A model generated the notes under the pieces. The model saw nothing but the letters and a program-made list of their open reading frames with translations. It did no database searches and was not told the origin of the DNA. A program made the translations under genes and the position numbers. From Trichoplusia ni (lineage: Eukaryota > Arthropoda > Insecta > Lepidoptera > Noctuidae): DNA of 64,000 bases. Positions 25,731 to 34,085 of the stretch are shown piece by piece. Where the stretch lies: assembly GCF_003590095.1 (NCBI RefSeq), contig NC_039478.1:3162001-3226000 (forward strand). Direction: 5' to 3'. Every line of letters begins with the position of its first letter. The stretch's first letter is position 1.

Positions 25731-26339
25731 TTGCAATTTACTATACCAGTAATTGTCGCATGTCGTCTTCAAAGACCACTAATTATCAGTTAATTGCCCC
25801 AGACGTTGCCGCAAACACTGCATGGCAAATCCAATATCTGGTAGCGATGTGCAACTACTATTACATCATGTTATTGCTTGAGCCCCAATTACCTGTCATT
25901 TCACTTCAGCAAACCTATGTATACTCCTATTGTTTACGGGCTTACAAAAGGTGAACAATCTTGATGTGCTTTGTATATCGACACATATTAGAGTGATTTA
26001 TTTGAAGAAATTTGATTTGGTAATCCCTTCGTTATTATATTAGTGTATAGACGCGTTCTATGTTTAATGTTTTGGACATAAATAAACAATGGAGATTGTT
26101 TCTTTTTTTTTTGTAAGTTTCTACAAAATTGAAGCCTATGAGCAATATCTGGGTTTATGAGCACTGATTGTAGGTTTACCTTTACATTAAGTCCTATCTA
26201 TGAGATTTTGAAAGTTGTCGCTATGTACTTTCTTAACATTTTACAATGAAAGATTTTCTTATGAACTCATGAAGTATAAGCTAGTTTTAACATTATAGGC
26301 AAACATGTAACAAACGTGGAGATATTCCAAACACTGCAA

Positions 26340-26440
26340 TCAGAAACCACCAATCTGCAGGCGAGCAAACATGGTGGTCAATGCTAGTTCTACGATCCGG
26401 AGAATCCTTTGTCCAACAATGAATGAGTGACCGGCTGATA
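26340..26440 (+). repeat. LINE-associated 3' repeat fragment
   Basis: 'accaccaatctgcaggcgag' and 'catggtggtcaatgctagtt' correspond to phrases in the fragments at 46,850-46,950 and 60,545-60,690 (caccaat/cgccaac...gtgg-tgatcaatgct). I recall these as 3' ends of abundant moth LINEs. The following sequence to 26,640 is probably also repeat-derived but unassigned. Confidence 0.5.
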
Positions 26441-26652
26441 TTTCAACATTCATCTGGTCCTTCATCTGGTTTGTGGGCCTACCGCCAAGTCTCAAAACAA
26501 AAACATTGCGAATGTTCGAAAGGGATAGCGCTCTACGCCGTGTAGTGTGCTGTACTGCTCACACAACTAGAATAATAGTACTTTAATAGATGGTAGCAGG
26601 CCCCAGGATACTGATTCACAAATGAGTAAACAACAAAGAGCTCTGGAATCAG

Positions 26653-26685
26653 ATTTATTTATTTTATTTATTTCATTTCATTTCA
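26653..26685 (-). repeat. Simple-repeat 3' tail of the LINE
   Basis: On the minus strand the element ends in tandem TGAAA units followed by AAAT units. CR1-like elements characteristically end in short tandem repeats. A separate A-rich run lies at about 26,907-26,937 within the 3' UTR. Confidence 0.7.
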
Positions 26686-27013
26686 TCTTACAAGCTAACA
26701 GATGACACATCCAAAACGCTTATAAGATTAATAGTTCGGTGTTACACATCCTCGTCATTATATTTAACAATGCAAAATTATTTAACAATGTCAGGAATGA
26801 GCAGAATAATCATAATTAAAAATTGATCAATAATATCATAGGAAAAAAAAATACAATCTGAGTCCATAAATAACATTAATATTAAAATAAAATAGCAATA
26901 ATAATAAAAAAAAAAAAAAAAAAAAATAAGAAAAACAAAACGCAGCTAGCAATTAAAATAATAATTAATTACAGTTAATTATGATAACTAACAATATTAT
27001 GTCAATTTGATGG

Positions 27014-29911
27014 CTACAATTTATTTAAAATTATTTGAAATTCTTTACACAAATGTCCTAATCCATCGGCAAATAAGTCTAGCTCGTGGTGCTGTGCAAG
27101 TATGTCCCCAATAAATCGGAGTGCGCGGTTGGTGGGCGCTTGACGAGCGCGCTCGGTACGTGCGCGGGGGGGCTCCAGCAGTCGCGGGCGGCGCCGAGGC
27201 GCCACCTGTCCCTGTGAGTTTGCCGACACGTTCCCAGGGACTAAGATGCGGACACGCTCTAGTATTTGGGGACTATCAATCCTATTGTGAATTATGGACA
27301 GATATTGCATGACTTGAGACATTGCCCTTCTAAATTTCAACGTTTCAATGTCCACCATACCAGACACGAATAAGGAAGGGTATAAGTAGGGATAGTATCC
27401 GTACTGTTTCTTATAAATCCATCGAGCAAATTTACGTTGTATTTTTTCAATCATTAGAACGTATTTCTCTTCATAAGGATTCCAGATAACTGCACCGTAC
27501 TCGAGTTTACTGCGCACATAGGCATTGTACAATACTTTTGCGACCCGTGTATTATCAAACTGTGACGCAGTCCTTATGACAAACCCTAACATTTTGTGCG
27601 CTGACTTACAAATTTTGTTGATGTGCGTGTGAAAGTCTAATTTGCAATCTAATAGTAATCCTAAGTCCCTAATCTCTTTAACTCTTTCCAAAGGAGCGTC
27701 AGTCAACTTATAATTAACAATAATGGGCTGTGATTTTCGCGTGAACGTTATTATTTTACATTTGAGATTATTGAACGGAAGGTGGTTTTCTTGACTCCAT
27801 ATAGACACAGCATCAATATCTCTCTGTAATGTCACGGCATCAGCCTCAGTTTCAATACCCAGAGTTAGTTTTAGGTCATCCGCAAATAGGAGACACTCTG
27901 AAGTCAAAACAACATCTGGTAAATCGTTGATAAATATCACGAATAGCAAAGGTCCTAACGTACTACCTTGACTCACTCCTGACCTAGTAAAGTAGTCTCC
28001 AGAGTTATATCCATTGAGCCGCACATATTGACGTCGATTATTAAGGTAACAAGAAAAAAAATTGAGGAGCTTTGGTACGAATCCAACAATCGCCAACTTT
28101 TTCAATAGCATATCGTTATCCACTAGGTCGAAGGCTTTCTGGAAGTCAAAGTAAGCCGCATCAACTTGCCTTCGCTTATCCATTTGTGAGCAGATATAGT
28201 CTACATGCGCGACCAAGTTGGTGGTGGTGGAGCGAGCTGTACGAAACCCATGTTGATCATTATGCAGCTGGTGACCGATTTGGCGCTTGATGGAATCACT
28301 TAGAATTGCTTCAAAGATCTTACCAAAAACGGATAGGACAGCTATAGGTCTGAAAGAAGTAACATGTGTGCCTCCGTCTCCTTTAGGAACAGGAGAGACT
28401 CGAGATAGCTTCCAGATCTCAGGATATCTTGACTGGGTCAATGAAAGATTATACAAATACAGAAGTGGCCGCCCAAGAACTGATATACAGTCCTTAACTA
28501 AGAAGACAGGAATGCCATCCGGCCCCCCAGCCGATCTTGGCTTAAGGCGTCTCACTGCCTTCTTCAGATCATTTTCATCTACTGTCGTGATGGAAACGGA
28601 GGCCACATCTCGATGTATATGTGCATATGCAGCTTTTGCAGCAGTATCCGGGTTTAGCTCGGGTTTCTCTGCATGGAAAACGGACGCAAAATATTTAGCA
28701 AAGGCATCGGCTGCGGCTTGATCTGTCACTTCAGTATTTTCATATATATATGTATCTATGTACCTTCTATCGTTTTTCTTCTCCTTTACATATTTCCAGA
28801 ATTGCACTGGATCGTCAATGATATTTTTTTGTAATACAGTCATATATTTCCGGTATTCGCAGTCAATCAATTTCTTAACCTTCTCTCTATAATATATAAA
28901 CATAGCCTTGTTAAATTCTTTGCCCTCTTTTTTGAATCGCTTATGATGAAAGTGTTTGTTTTGTATATTTTTTATTATTTCTACGTTGTACCATTTTGGA
29001 TATATGTATCGCTGATTGTCTGACAATTGTTTTTTAATAGGCACAAACGGATTTATAATTTCGTATAGCTTATCGTAGAACAGCTGTACAGCACAGTTAA
29101 TATCGCTTATTCTTAACAAGTCCGACCAGTCTATTTCAATCAAAGTCCTATATAGACCTTGAAAATCCGCCTTACGCCAGTTCCAATCTGTATTGGTATT
29201 CGAGCGAGGTGTCACTTGTTGCGGAGATGACACCCTCGATGATATCCAAAAGCCCGGAAATGTAATAATTATATCGAGCATAGGATGGTACTGATCGATA
29301 TTTACCAGAGGATCTTCACTGAGAGATACCACTATCTGTTTAGGTTCAAAATTGCCCAGCACCAGATCTAGCATACCACCGCGATAATTCAAGACTGTGT
29401 TATATTGCTTAAGCGAGCAGAATTCACAAAAAAAGTCAAAAGTAGTCTTTATATTGGTACTGCAAGAGTTTAAATTAAAGTCACCTAGGATTAGAACATT
29501 CAGGTCGGGATAAGTACAAATCACATTTTCTATACATGTCAAAACATTCAAATATTGCTCATCCTTATAATTTGGTGGCAGATATACGACACAACATAAA
29601 AATTTTATATTTTTAAATGTCACAATTGCAAATATTAATTCTTTGTCATCAGTCATACTAACAATATCCGTAACTATTTTAACATTATAACGATCACGAA
29701 TCGCGAGTAGAACTCCTCCCCATCCACAATCACCTGGTCTGTCTTTACGAACCACATGAAAACCCGGAGGAAAAAGTTCACCATTAGACACTGAACTCGT
29801 AAGGAAGGTCTCAGTTAATGCTATAATATCATATTCACTTTCCATAACATTATTAAGAAACATATTAGTTTTTGTTCTTAGGCCACGAACATTTTGGTAG
29901 CATATTTGCAT
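27014..29911 (-). CDS. LINE ORF2: endonuclease-reverse transcriptase
   Basis: 965 residues starting at ATG. An exonuclease-endonuclease-phosphatase type endonuclease occupies about residues 1-220: QNVRGL at 6-11, catalytic Glu34 in ALTETF, GDFN with Asp144 and Asn146, and a C-terminal DQYHP with His209. It nicks target DNA to prime reverse transcription. The reverse transcriptase follows (about 440-730): FRPIAVLSVFGKIFE, HGFRTARSTTTN, catalytic Asp589 in DFQKAFD, GVSQGSTLGPLLF, and F676-A-D678-D679. The C-terminal region has an Arg-rich patch (APRRRPRL) and no clear Cys-His knuckle. The usual SDH triad reads DQYHP here. Length is normal and no stop or frameshift is seen, so the protein could be functional. 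The start lies one base after the ORF1 stop, which suggests coupled translation. Confidence 0.93.
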   Translation of the reverse strand: MQICYQNVRGLRTKTNMFLNNVMESEYDIIALTETFLTSSVSNGELFPPGFHVVRKDRPGDCGWGGVLLAIRDRYNVKIVTDIVSMTDDKELIFAIVTFKNIKFLCCVVYLPPNYKDEQYLNVLTCIENVICTYPDLNVLILGDFNLNSCSTNIKTTFDFFCEFCSLKQYNTVLNYRGGMLDLVLGNFEPKQIVVSLSEDPLVNIDQYHPMLDIIITFPGFWISSRVSSPQQVTPRSNTNTDWNWRKADFQGLYRTLIEIDWSDLLRISDINCAVQLFYDKLYEIINPFVPIKKQLSDNQRYIYPKWYNVEIIKNIQNKHFHHKRFKKEGKEFNKAMFIYYREKVKKLIDCEYRKYMTVLQKNIIDDPVQFWKYVKEKKNDRRYIDTYIYENTEVTDQAAADAFAKYFASVFHAEKPELNPDTAAKAAYAHIHRDVASVSITTVDENDLKKAVRRLKPRSAGGPDGIPVFLVKDCISVLGRPLLYLYNLSLTQSRYPEIWKLSRVSPVPKGDGGTHVTSFRPIAVLSVFGKIFEAILSDSIKRQIGHQLHNDQHGFRTARSTTTNLVAHVDYICSQMDKRRQVDAAYFDFQKAFDLVDNDMLLKKLAIVGFVPKLLNFFSCYLNNRRQYVRLNGYNSGDYFTRSGVSQGSTLGPLLFVIFINDLPDVVLTSECLLFADDLKLTLGIETEADAVTLQRDIDAVSIWSQENHLPFNNLKCKIITFTRKSQPIIVNYKLTDAPLERVKEIRDLGLLLDCKLDFHTHINKICKSAHKMLGFVIRTASQFDNTRVAKVLYNAYVRSKLEYGAVIWNPYEEKYVLMIEKIQRKFARWIYKKQYGYYPYLYPSLFVSGMVDIETLKFRRAMSQVMQYLSIIHNRIDSPQILERVRILVPGNVSANSQGQVAPRRRPRLLEPPRARTERARQAPTNRALRFIGDILAQHHELDLFADGLGHLCKEFQIILNKL

Positions 29912-29912
29912 T

Positions 29913-31145
29913 TCATGGAATCGCGGTTGACGCTTGATCGTTATTGTCTTTGGCGCGAAAGTTCTGCCGCCAGGGTTTAATGCAGATGTCTTCAGCCCAG
30001 TTTTCAGATGACATTATATTTTCGGCCTGCTTCAATGGAACTCCGAGTTTGAACGACGCATAATGCCCACGTGATTTCAGTTTTTCAACCGTGCATTTGT
30101 CGTTCCCACATATTGAGTTAAGATGTTCGCGTACTTGCTCTACTGTGGTGCCTTCTAGTACGTAGTATAGGTGCAGGTATCTTCGCCTTTCAGCAGCATG
30201 CAACATCGTAGAACCAGGCGCAGCGGTACCTCGGAGCAACCCGGGAAGTGAGGGTCGTGCCCGTTTGCGTGATACTTCTTGCCAGTTGTCTTTATCAATC
30301 CGCTCACAGTCCTGGCTATTACTTAAAGAGATGGAAGATTCGGAAGATTCTGCCTGCATCATCTTTTGAGCACTGAGAACAGGAGCCACAGATGAGACGT
30401 TATTTGTGCTGGGGACAGTATACGCAGACTGATCCTTATCAGTACCGAGATGTTCGATGTTTGGTTGAGGTTGAGATTTCCGCTTCGGAGGCTTATTTTG
30501 TGAAGTGGGTATATTTTCAAAGGTTGGACTGGTTTGAGTACCGCTAGTTATCAAGGTTTTGGATATTGGCGCCGGTTCGCAAGCCTTATTAATGCTCGAT
30601 ATGTAGTGTTTTTCTAATTGTAAAACCTTGTTCGTTATCAAATTAACCCTATCCATGAATTCAGTTTTGAACGCCAAAAATTGTTCAATAAGCAGTGTAT
30701 TAATTTTGCTTATTAGCTGTGTTTCGAACTCCATTTGCAGGTTTTTTAATTCACGCACAACGGAATCTTTTAAATCATTTCCTGTAATACTTTCGCCTGT
30801 GCTTCCCATAGTAGTTTGGGCGTATCGCGGCTTAGTTCGTACAGTCACGTTCTCGGAAGTCTGCATGGATACGTCAAGGCACGAAGCAGTAGAGGTGGTA
30901 TTTAGATCCTGCGTAACGTGTGGCCGCACTGGAGTATGAGAATTATCTCGTTTTGGTTGCCTACAGCGACATTCTCCACATATCCAAGACATCTTTAATT
31001 CCACAGACATATTTTTAAACACATCAGTAGTAATGTTTGCACAAATAATATCAAAAATCTGCTTACATTTTGCACATTTCATATACGGGCCGTCTTCGCT
31101 CACCTCGGCGCGGCAGCCCGCGCACGGTGCCGTCCGACTTGCCAT
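29913..31145 (-). CDS. LINE ORF1: PHD-finger nucleic-acid-binding protein
   Basis: I start this at the first ATG (31,145), which has A at -3 and G at +4; the upstream in-frame codon at 31,190 is GTG, not ATG. The 410-residue product has a PHD-like finger at the N terminus: C8xxC11, C24xxC27, D32xxC35, then WICGEC with C56 and C59. The position normally held by His is Asp32. The middle is Ser/Thr/Lys-rich and probably flexible, with a hydrophobic heptad-like stretch (LQMEFETQLISKINTL) suggesting a coiled coil. A compact C-terminal region (YLHLYYVLEGTTVEQVREHL onward, to KPWRQNFRAK) resembles the RRM-like C-terminal part of insect LINE ORF1 proteins. The expected role is binding element RNA. 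Confidence 0.85.
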   Translation of the reverse strand: MASRTAPCAGCRAEVSEDGPYMKCAKCKQIFDIICANITTDVFKNMSVELKMSWICGECRCRQPKRDNSHTPVRPHVTQDLNTTSTASCLDVSMQTSENVTVRTKPRYAQTTMGSTGESITGNDLKDSVVRELKNLQMEFETQLISKINTLLIEQFLAFKTEFMDRVNLITNKVLQLEKHYISSINKACEPAPISKTLITSGTQTSPTFENIPTSQNKPPKRKSQPQPNIEHLGTDKDQSAYTVPSTNNVSSVAPVLSAQKMMQAESSESSISLSNSQDCERIDKDNWQEVSRKRARPSLPGLLRGTAAPGSTMLHAAERRRYLHLYYVLEGTTVEQVREHLNSICGNDKCTVEKLKSRGHYASFKLGVPLKQAENIMSSENWAEDICIKPWRQNFRAKDNNDQASTAIP

Positions 31146-31259
31146 CGTAGTGCAGTCCGCAGAACGTTGATATTGCAATGCCGCGCACACAGCGCTGGCC
31201 GGTAGCGATGAGTCAGTGGAGCAGCGGGCGTCGCGCGGGTTGTCGTAGGTCAGGGTTCA

Positions 31260-32142
31260 AGACGGTTAACAAATAATTTTGAAATATTATTGCTTATATC
31301 TTCGAAATTACTGGTTGGAATTGAATTTTGATTTCACCTCTAGAATCGTCACTACAACAGCTTTGTGAATTATATACACACAACTTTAGAGAACAACTTT
31401 AGACACGAATTTTAACAGTTTATTTACGGAGCAAACTTGCACAGATGTTTCCTTCACAGAGGTCAACGACTAATCTTCGTGATTATTAAGTAAGATAAAT
31501 TCGTGTAAAATGTTTGAATTTGTGTCTATACGCTCTGTTCGAATTATTTATGCGGAAACAATTTGATCGGAACAACACATTCGTTGTATTATGTATTCGG
31601 AAAGACACGCAGACGCTTCGCTCAGACAGCGCTTGCATGTTCAAGTTGAGTAAAAAGTCTGAAAGAATGAAATGTTACTTTTAAAAATGATTTGGATAGT
31701 GCTTTATAGTACTTAAAGAGCTCAAGATACGACACAATGATTACAAGTTAGATCCTTGCCTAGAAGAAACATTTGTGTGATGCTCAATTGTCATTAACCG
31801 CCTTAAATAATTATAAGTATATTACATATAATAAATACACCTCTATTTCAAACTTATACTTTAAGTCGGTGCCAAAACAATTTTCATGATACACTCGTCC
31901 GTGTGTTTGATGATATAAAAAGGAATTTTTAAAATCGGTTTCATTTTTTAGTCCACGCAATTTTTGCTCTATAGTTTACTATTTGATTCCCTGGCGCCTT
32001 TACAAACCATCACGTGCCCGCTATTCTCGTTACAGCGGGGATCGCTAAATTGTACTCTATGTCTAGAGTGCTATGTTCCATATTGCATTGCTGATTTCCG
32101 GCAAAGCTCATGAGAAGGTAAATTAGAAATTCTGTTCCACTA
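31260..32142. other. Unassigned DNA upstream of the LINE
   Basis: AT-rich with no assigned element. 'tttaagtcggtgccaaaaca' and 'aaaatcggtttcattttt' near 31,860-31,955 vaguely recall LINE tails but are too weak to call. Confidence 0.35.
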
Positions 32143-32215
32143 GGCCACGTAGCTCAGAGGACAGAGCGACCGAACCTAGATTCGGCGGTCGCAGGTTCGA
32201 ATCCTGTCGTGGCCA
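32143..32215 (+). tRNA. tRNA-like gene with a six-base anticodon loop
   Basis: 73 nt. Acceptor arms GGCCACG/CGTGGCC pair perfectly with discriminator A. D stem GCTC/GAGC, T stem GCAGG/CCTGT and anticodon stem CCGAA/TTCGG all form. The A box TAGCTCAGAGG and B box GGTTCGAATCC are perfect, and TTTT follows at 32,233-32,236. The one defect is the anticodon loop, CCTAGA, with six bases instead of seven and no T at position 33, so an identity cannot be assigned. Overall it most resembles an Arg-type tRNA body. It could be transcribed by pol III but is unlikely to decode normally. There is no SINE-type 3' part. Confidence 0.65.
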
Positions 32216-32545
32216 CCCAGAAGCATAAAACCTTTTGTTACTTTTAATATTATTTAGACACTACATTCAAACGTAGAAAATAAAATCACTAAATTTAGTA
32301 TATTAATTTGCTTCAAAAACTTCAGTTCTGTTCGATCCGATGGAGTGTCGTATCGAAAGGCTAAATTGATTGGTTGAATAAGCAAATATTTCACACAGAA
32401 CCAGTAAACTTGAGAAATTTGTCGAATATTTTATTCATTAGATAATTGCATAACACCCTGTCAATTCTTGGTATTTAACATTTAGCTTATTGATCGTTTG
32501 AATAAGTTAACACTGACGTCGTAGAGACATGCATCGTTCACAAGT

Positions 32546-32581
32546 AATAATAACATGGCCAACAGGGGCCATGTTATTATT
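32546..32581. repeat. Perfect 15-bp inverted repeat
   Basis: AATAATAACATGGCC and its exact complement GGCCATGTTATTATT flank a six-base loop AACAGG. No promoter or terminator context is apparent and no repeat family is recognised around it. Confidence 0.8.
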
Positions 32582-33789
32582 GATCTAAAATTTACGAATG
32601 CGATGTAGTTGGACAATGCTGTTGATACACTTGTAGCAGGTTTATTAGCTTTTCCCGAAAACAGGGAATTTTGTAATAAAAACTTTTTGGTACTGGTTCA
32701 ACAATATGTTTAATCACAATTCGTTTTTTTTTTTAATATTGATGTGATTTATTTGATAGAGTTCTAAGCTTCTCAAATAAAGTCCTTGGTAACTTCCATA
32801 TTTAATATACCTATAGATGTTATACCTGTATAGTTTCACAACCAATACATTTACCTAGTATTAATCCATCCGAGTGGTTTTACACAATGCTTGGAATATC
32901 TGTTAGATTGCTTTACGTGACCTATTTAATGAACTGATGTAACGCATCCCGAGACGATCGTTCACCTATTCCTGATGACGTCATACCTTCAAATAATGTT
33001 AAGACAATGCAAACTTAGAACTGAGATTTTATTTTGAGACCTAACTGTTTCGTACTTTTTTTCTATAATTTCGAGTTTTGCAAGCTTCATGAAAATCAGT
33101 ACCAGTATCCTGAAGGGAACACATAAGGCATAGACCATACTTCTTTTGAACCAATTTTCTTCCGTTTCTTATATTGTCTGCCCGTCTCATTCTTGGCCTG
33201 TCATTCCATCCATCATCCATCCGTTTTCGTTTCAAGTGTTTACTCAGTAATTATATGCATTTTGTATGTGGTATGCTTGGTCGCCTATAAAATCATCGAA
33301 CACCGCCAAACTCTCTGACTTTCCATTCAGCCGAACCAAAACAAGCAATACTCTTGTACAACATCTGAATCATTGCTTTAACGACACTGAACGTCTTAGC
33401 AGACCACACAGATCTATTTGTTCAGTATCGGTCAAATCCCATCGTAAATGAATAGATAATAAAAAAATCTACGCCCTTTACCCTGAGCCCTATAAATCAA
33501 TCGGAAAGCCATCTTTGACGACATCTGTTGAACAGGCAACGTGCGCCTGCGCATAGGAGCCGCATGCTCGCCGCGGACAAAGGACTGTCCTGATTTTTTA
33601 TATCATTACTCTTCAAAACAGATACAGGGATAGTTAAAATACAATCTGTAGTTTTTTTTCTATGAAGTATCTAAATAGTAAATAAATAAAGAGTAAATTC
33701 AATAATAATGGCAGTCGTTTTAATTCAATTTAGTTTTTCATAATAAAGACTTGATTTAATACACTCTTTCATAGATATTTATTTTAGGA
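32582..33789. other. Unassigned DNA with a GC-rich patch
   Basis: No gene or repeat recognised. A short GC-rich patch at 33,535-33,590 contains 'gtgcgcctgcgca', which resembles the palindromic site of NRF-1/Ewg-type factors (recalled). No exon can be attached to it. Confidence 0.3.
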
Positions 33790-34085
33790 CTAGCTGTTGC
33801 CCGCGACTTCGTCCACGTGGTTAGAAGATATAAGTTATAATTTATACCTGCCTTCTATCTATCTTGTAGGATTCAGTCAGTGTTTGCAATGTAAGCGCAA
33901 AAAATGTGTTTTTTTACGACCTAACATTAGAAACCTCAAAAATTGTAGCCTATGTGTTATTCTGATGTATAAGCTATATTGTGGTAAAGTTTCATTCAAA
34001 TCCATTCAGTAGTTTTCACGTGAAAGACTAACAAACATCCATACATCCATACTTACAAACTTCCGCCTTTATAATAGTAGTAGGA
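33790..34085 (-). mobile_element. Helitron, family C, copy 2 (inverted)
   Basis: Read on the minus strand it begins TCCTACTACTATTATAAAGG (34,085 downward, host A before it) and ends 'gtcgcgggcaacagctag' at 33,790 (host T after it). It is 296 nt and non-coding. It is nearly identical to copy 1 at 23,061-23,361 but keeps the complete subterminal 'ccacgtggacgaag' segment and has fewer AGATAG units. The two copies face each other across the LINE. Confidence 0.85.

Larger units (their letters stand above)
26653..31255 (-). mobile_element. Complete two-ORF non-LTR retrotransposon (CR1/Jockey group)
   Basis: On the minus strand the order is 5' UTR (about 31,255-31,146), ORF1 (31,145-29,913), ORF2 (29,911-27,014), a 3' UTR of about 330 nt, and a simple-repeat tail made of TGAAA and AAAT units at 26,685-26,653. 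Both ORFs are open throughout. There are no long terminal repeats. ORF1 with a PHD-like finger followed by an endonuclease/reverse transcriptase ORF2, and a microsatellite-like tail instead of pure poly(A), fits the CR1/Daphne/Jockey side of LINEs. The 5' boundary is an estimate from where GC-rich sequence gives way to AT-rich DNA. No clear target duplication is visible. Confidence 0.9.

Noticed and set aside
28287..28721. 144-codon plus-strand frame inside the LINE
   Set aside because: Shadow of the ORF2 reading frame on the other strand.
31146..31190. Extended ORF1 start at 31,190
   Set aside because: That codon is GTG. The first ATG is at 31,145 and has a strong context, directly ahead of the zinc finger.
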